NCBI RefSeq assembly: GCF_001270745.1 | Contig: NZ_KQ434756.1 | Span: 1-64,000, forward strand | Direction of reading: 5' to 3' | DNA from: Jiangella muralis | GTDB lineage: Bacteria; Actinomycetota; Actinomycetes; Jiangellales; Jiangellaceae | Length of the DNA: 64,000 nucleotides | Shown: positions 60,838 to 64,000 of the stretch, piece after piece | Layout of the letters: the number at the start of each line of letters is the position of its first letter | How positions within the stretch are numbered: the stretch's first letter is position 1 | Program-made: the position numbers and the translations under genes | Notes under the pieces: model-generated | The model's database searches: none | Told to the model about the DNA's origin: nothing | The model's input: the letters and a program-made list of their open reading frames with translations, nothing else

Positions 60838-61218
60838 GGCGACGACCCTAGATGAACGGGTCCACTTGATCGACGCAGCTTGGGTGGGCCGATCGCCGCG
60901 GGTGCCTTGGCACTGCTGACCAGCCCGGTCAACTCGGTCAGCCCGGGCTTCTCGTTGGCTGGCCGGACCCGTTCGCCGTGGTCCGTGCCGTTGGCCGTCC
61001 CCCTGGCGCCCATTTTCTCAGCCGCAGCTATCAGAGGGACGGGGAAAGACTGGGCACACCTCGATGCCCGCCGCCGTCTTCGATGGCGAGAAACGTCCGA
61101 ACGGCCCCTCGAACACGACTCCCGCCGTCGAAGACGGCTCCGGGAGTCGAGGACGACCAAACGGCGCACCGGCACGAACGGCCTCGGACTCACTCGTCGA
61201 GACGGCCATGATGGGCGC
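60838..61218. other. 381-bp gene-free region with a nested stem-loop
   Basis: No credible gene is present between the divergent DapA-like and epimerase starts. The clearest structure is 61107-61152: CCTCGA..ACTCCCG pairs with CGGGAGTCGAGG around an inner GCCGTC-GAA-GACGGC hairpin. The 11-mer GCCGTCTTCGA at 61073-61083 is a second complement of the inner right strand (61128-61138), so two alternative foldings exist. A riboswitch-like or attenuator role is conceivable but matches no class I recognise. Confidence 0.4.
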
Positions 61219-62187
61219 ATGCGCATCGTCGTCGTCGGCGGGACCGGTCATGTCGGCAGCTACCTGATCCCGCGGCTGGTCGCCGCCGGCCACCAGGTCG
61301 TCAACCTCAGCCGCGGCACCCGGCGGCCGTACACCGAGCATCCGGCGTGGGCGCAGGTCGAGCAGCTGACCGTCGACCGCGAGGCGGAGGACCGCGCCGG
61401 GACGTTCGCCGGCCGGCTCGCGGACCTCACGCCGGACGTCGTCGTCGACCTGGTCTGCTTCACCGAGGAGTCGGCCCGCCAGCTGGTTGACGGCCTGCGC
61501 GGACGGGTGGCGCACCTGGTGCACTGCGGATCCATCTGGATGCACGGGCCGAGCCTCGCCCTCCCGCTGCGCGAGGACAGCCTGACCGTGCCGTTCGGCG
61601 AGTACGGCGTGCAGAAGGCGGCCATCGCCCGGCTGCTGCTGGACGAGACCGCGCGCGGCGGGCTGGTGACGACGTCACTGCACCCGGGGCACATCAGCGG
61701 GCCGGGCTGGCACCCGATCAACCCGCTGGGCAACCTCGACCCGACGGTGTGGACGGCGCTCGCGTCCGGCGCGCCGCTGGCCGTCCCCGGCATCGGGGCC
61801 GAACTGCTGCACCACGTCCACGCCGACGACGTCGCGCAGGGCTTCCAGCTGGCGATCGAACGGCGCGACGCCGCGGCCGGCCAGGCGTTCCACGTCACGG
61901 CGCCGTCGGCGCTGACCGTCCGCGGGTTCGCCGGCTACGCGGCGTCCTGGTTCGGCCGCGAACCGGCGCTGGAGTTCGTCGGCTGGGACGAGTTCCGCGC
62001 CGGCACCACGCCCGAGTACGCCGGGCAGAGCTGGGACCACCTGTCGCGCAGCCAGTTCGCCTCGATCGACAAGGCCCGCCGGGCACTCGGCTACGCCCCG
62101 CGGTACGCGCCGGAGGAGGCGGTCCGCGGGGCGGTCGAGTGGCTGGCGGGCCACGGCGAGCTCGACGTCGAGCTCAGCGCCGGATGA
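61219..62187 (+). CDS. NAD-dependent epimerase/dehydratase family protein
   Basis: A 322-residue extended SDR. IVVVGGTGHVGSYL (3-16) binds the dinucleotide, and VVDLVCFTEESARQL is a later strand. The catalytic region is CGSIWMHGP...EYGVQKAAIA, where YGVQK provides Tyr-X3-Lys. LHPGHISGPGWHPINP follows as in sugar or isoflavone-type reductases. The substrate is unknown. ATG 61219 fits the Rossmann start but lacks a strong ribosome site. The nested stem-loop 61107-61152 lies in the leader. The 3' end overlaps the DUF1772 gene by 14 bp. Confidence 0.83.
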   Translation: MRIVVVGGTGHVGSYLIPRLVAAGHQVVNLSRGTRRPYTEHPAWAQVEQLTVDREAEDRAGTFAGRLADLTPDVVVDLVCFTEESARQLVDGLRGRVAHLVHCGSIWMHGPSLALPLREDSLTVPFGEYGVQKAAIARLLLDETARGGLVTTSLHPGHISGPGWHPINPLGNLDPTVWTALASGAPLAVPGIGAELLHHVHADDVAQGFQLAIERRDAAAGQAFHVTAPSALTVRGFAGYAASWFGREPALEFVGWDEFRAGTTPEYAGQSWDHLSRSQFASIDKARRALGYAPRYAPEEAVRGAVEWLAGHGELDVELSAG

Positions 62188-62659
62188 GGTAGGTCGCGAA
62201 CAGCACCACCGACGCCGTCGAGCTGACCAGCCGGACGTGGTTCCAGGCGGTCCAGCGGGACAGGTAGCGCTCCCAGACCTCGGCCCCGGCGGCGCTGCCC
62301 GGGTCGACGGCGGCGAGTTGGTCGTTGAGCGGGACGTTGAACGCCATCGTCACGACGAACGTGCCGACGAGGATGACGAGCGCCGCGGCCAGCAGCAGCC
62401 CGGACGCCGGCCGGTCCAGCCGGAGGAACGTCGCGATCGTCAGGCCGAGCGAGAACAGCGCCGTCCCGCCGAAGGCCAGCCCGAACAGCGGGTTGAGGAT
62501 GACGACGTTGATCTCCTGCATCGCGGCGACCGCCTCGGGAACCGGGCGGTTCGCCAGTGCGGGCATCAGCGCGACGGAGCAGAAGAACCACATCCCGGCC
62601 ATGAGGGCGCTGCCGGTGATCGCGACGACGGTGGCGGTGGTCTCGAGGCGGTCCGACAT
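62174..62659 (-). CDS. DUF1772-domain four-helix membrane protein
   Basis: A 161-residue membrane protein of the DUF1772 (anthrone-oxygenase-like) family. It has four predicted helices, the first containing SALMAGMWFFCSVALMPAL, and the conserved NVPLNDQLAAVDP motif followed by WERYLSRWTAWNHVR, which carries the W-X2-WN-X-R signature. Fungal and bacterial relatives include cofactor-free anthrone oxygenases, but most members are uncharacterised. ATG 62659 follows GGAG. It lies 29 bp downstream of the NmrA-type gene on the same strand, so both are probably under the nearby AraC regulator. Confidence 0.82.
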   Translation of the reverse strand: MSDRLETTATVVAITGSALMAGMWFFCSVALMPALANRPVPEAVAAMQEINVVILNPLFGLAFGGTALFSLGLTIATFLRLDRPASGLLLAAALVILVGTFVVTMAFNVPLNDQLAAVDPGSAAGAEVWERYLSRWTAWNHVRLVSSTASVVLFATYLIRR

Positions 62660-62688
62660 GGCCGGGTCTCCTTTGCGGTCTCGGTGTG

Positions 62689-63507
62689 TCAGGCGTTCCA
62701 CACGCCGCGGGCGGCGGCGTCGCGGGCGTAGTCGGTGAAGTCCTTCGGCGCGCGGCCCAGGGCCCGCTGGACCCCGTCGCTCAGGTGCGAGTTGCGGCCG
62801 TCGAGGACCTCACCGAACAGGTAGCCGATCAGCCAGGCGACCTCGGCCGGCAGGTCCGCGTCCGCCAGGGCGGCGGTGTAGGCCTCGTGCGGGACGGGGA
62901 TGAAGGGGATCTCGCGCCCGGTGGCCTTCGCGATCTCGGTGACGGCCTCGGCGAACGTCAGCAGCCGCGGCCCGGTCAGCTCGTACACCTCGCCGACGTG
63001 GCCGTCCTCCGTCAGCGCCGCCACCGCGACGTCGGCGATGTCGTCGGCGTCGACGAACGGCTCCGGCACGTCGCCGGCCGGCAGCGCGACCTCACCGGCG
63101 AGGATCGGGTCGAGCAGGTAGCCCTCGTCGAAGTTCTGGTTGAACCAGGAGCAGCGGACGATCGTCCACTCCAGCCCGGACGCCTGCACGACCCGCTCGG
63201 TGGCCTCCGCCTCCTCCTCGCCGCGGCCGGACAGCAGCACCAGCCGCTGGACGCCGGCGTCGCGGGCGGCCTCGCTCAGTGCCTTGACCAGGTCGGCCGA
63301 TCCGGGGATGGCGATGTCGGGGTAGTAGGCGATGTAGACGCGGTCGATCCCGGCGAGCGCGGCCGGCCAGGTCGAGCGGTCGGTCCAGTCGAACGGGATC
63401 TCGGCCGACCGCGACCCGACGCGGATGTCGGCGCCGCGGGCCGTCATGCGCTCGATGATCCGGGCGCCGGTCTTGCCGGTGCCGCCGAGGACGAGGGTGG
63501 TGGCGTT
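62689..63507 (-). CDS. NmrA-like NAD(P)-binding oxidoreductase
   Basis: A 272-residue atypical SDR of the NmrA/QOR2 type. TLVLGGTGKTGARIIERM (5-22) is the dinucleotide motif. VYIAYYPDIAIPG, LVLLSGRGEEEAEATERVVQASGLEWTIVRCSWFNQNF and VDADDIADVAVAAL are characteristic. Members include quinone reductases and ergot-alkaloid-type reductases. GGGAG precedes ATG 63507. It is divergent from the AraC gene with a 148-bp gap, the usual arrangement for this regulator/enzyme pair. Confidence 0.84.
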   Translation of the reverse strand, partial: NATTLVLGGTGKTGARIIERMTARGADIRVGSRSAEIPFDWTDRSTWPAALAGIDRVYIAYYPDIAIPGSADLVKALSEAARDAGVQRLVLLSGRGEEEAEATERVVQASGLEWTIVRCSWFNQNFDEGYLLDPILAGEVALPAGDVPEPFVDADDIADVAVAALTEDGHVGEVYELTGPRLLTFAEAVTEIAKATGREIPFIPVPHEAYTAALADADLPAEVAWLIGYLFGEVLDGRNSHLSDGVQRALGRAPKDFTDYARDAAARGVWNA

Positions 63508-63655
63508 CATGGTGTGCTCCCGGTGTCGTTGGTGCTTGCTTGTCGTCCAGTGAAGCAGCACCGATCCGGCGGATCTATGACTGTGTAGCCGCCGTTCATG
63601 CTCGATCGTCCAGTAGCCCTGGATGTGCGGGCATGCGCAGGTGGATACTCGTGTC

Positions 63656-64000
63656 ATGACGACGACGCCGGACCACTGGGCGCCCACCGACCCGCTCGGT
63701 GAGGCACTGCACCAGATGCGCATGAACGGCGCGTTCTACTGCCGTTCCGAGTTGACCGCCCCGTGGGGCATGACGATGCCGGCGATGCCGGGCCACATCT
63801 GGTTCCACATCGTGACGTCGGGACCGGCGTGGCTGCAGACCGAGGCCGCGGCGCCGCGGCCGCTGCTCCCAGGCGAGCTGGCGCTGGTCCCGCACGGGCG
63901 CGGGCACCTGATCCTCGGCGCGCCCGGCGCGCCGGCGCCGAACGTCATGGACCTCGAGCGTGCGGCCGCCACCGATCGGTACGAGCTGATCCGCCATGGC
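63656..64000 (+). CDS. AraC-family regulator with cupin_6 domain, truncated by the window end
   Basis: The first 115 codons of an open frame that runs off the window. DPLGEALHQMRMNGAFYCRSELTAPWGMTMP and WFHIVTSGPAWLQ, then LLPGELALVPHGRGHLI, are the cupin_6 sensor domain of AraC-type activators. The helix-turn-helix half must lie beyond base 64000. It is divergent from the NmrA-type gene and presumably regulates it together with the DUF1772 gene. Confidence 0.8.
   Translation, partial: MTTTPDHWAPTDPLGEALHQMRMNGAFYCRSELTAPWGMTMPAMPGHIWFHIVTSGPAWLQTEAAAPRPLLPGELALVPHGRGHLILGAPGAPAPNVMDLERAAATDRYELIRHG

Overview
The window comes from a high-GC actinomycete chromosome. The evidence is the codon bias, a WhiB regulator, a GAF-ANTAR protein, F420-type luciferase-like oxidoreductases, a BTAD/AfsR-type activator, ABC sugar importers without a dedicated ATPase, and frequent GTG starts with 4-base overlaps. 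The genus cannot be fixed from sequence alone; a soil or plant-associated saprophyte fits the secreted glycosidase content. I see no rRNA, tRNA, CRISPR array, phage or intact insertion sequence.

Layout. 1-5.9 kb is a housekeeping and stress block: a MITE-like palindrome, a group 2 sigma factor, a LigD-type PE-ligase, a WhiB protein with a stress-sigma-like promoter, GAF-ANTAR, a sugar epimerase and a GlsB-type membrane protein. 6-18 kb is metabolic and signalling: an LLM oxidoreductase/MarR pair with a perfect operator, a Tat-exported flavoprotein, an EEP nuclease, an NhaA-DsbA fusion, a hydrolase, and a receiver/thioredoxin-reductase fusion translationally coupled to a cyclic-nucleotide-domain histidine kinase. 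18-20.5 kb has an NYN protein, a RibD-like reductase and a NIF3 protein.

20.5-35.8 kb is a carbohydrate-utilisation locus, probably for L-fucose-containing plant glycans. Parts with recognisable roles are an aldo/keto reductase like D-threo-aldose/L-fucose dehydrogenase, a COG3618-type lactonase, a GntR/FCD regulator, a GH29 alpha-L-fucosidase, a 1417-residue secreted beta-helix protein, an ABC importer and an RraA-like aldolase. Two divergent promoters in the locus share a TTATC...ATCGAT motif, which suggests one regulon. The fuconate dehydratase and the last steps are not in the window.

35.8-38 kb holds a tightly coupled nicotianamine-synthase-like gene and ATP-grasp ligase, the best candidate for an undescribed small-molecule (metallophore-like) pathway. 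38-45 kb has a frameshifted SDR gene with its divergent regulator, a methyltransferase, a terpene-cyclase-like repeat protein and two tandem DrrAB-type exporters. 45-54 kb has a BTAD/NB-ARC/TPR activator, two unknown membrane proteins and a large secreted subtilase. 54-59 kb is a kinase/regulator pair divergent from an ABC exporter in which one permease carries an extracellular beta-sandwich. 59-64 kb has a TrmB-LuxR regulator, a DapA-like protein with an in-frame 12-bp tandem repeat, an epimerase, a DUF1772 protein, an NmrA-type protein and an AraC gene cut by the window end.

A recurring structural theme is that convergent gene pairs either overlap or abut, or are separated by conspicuous inverted repeats, several of which contain the stop codon of a flanking gene.
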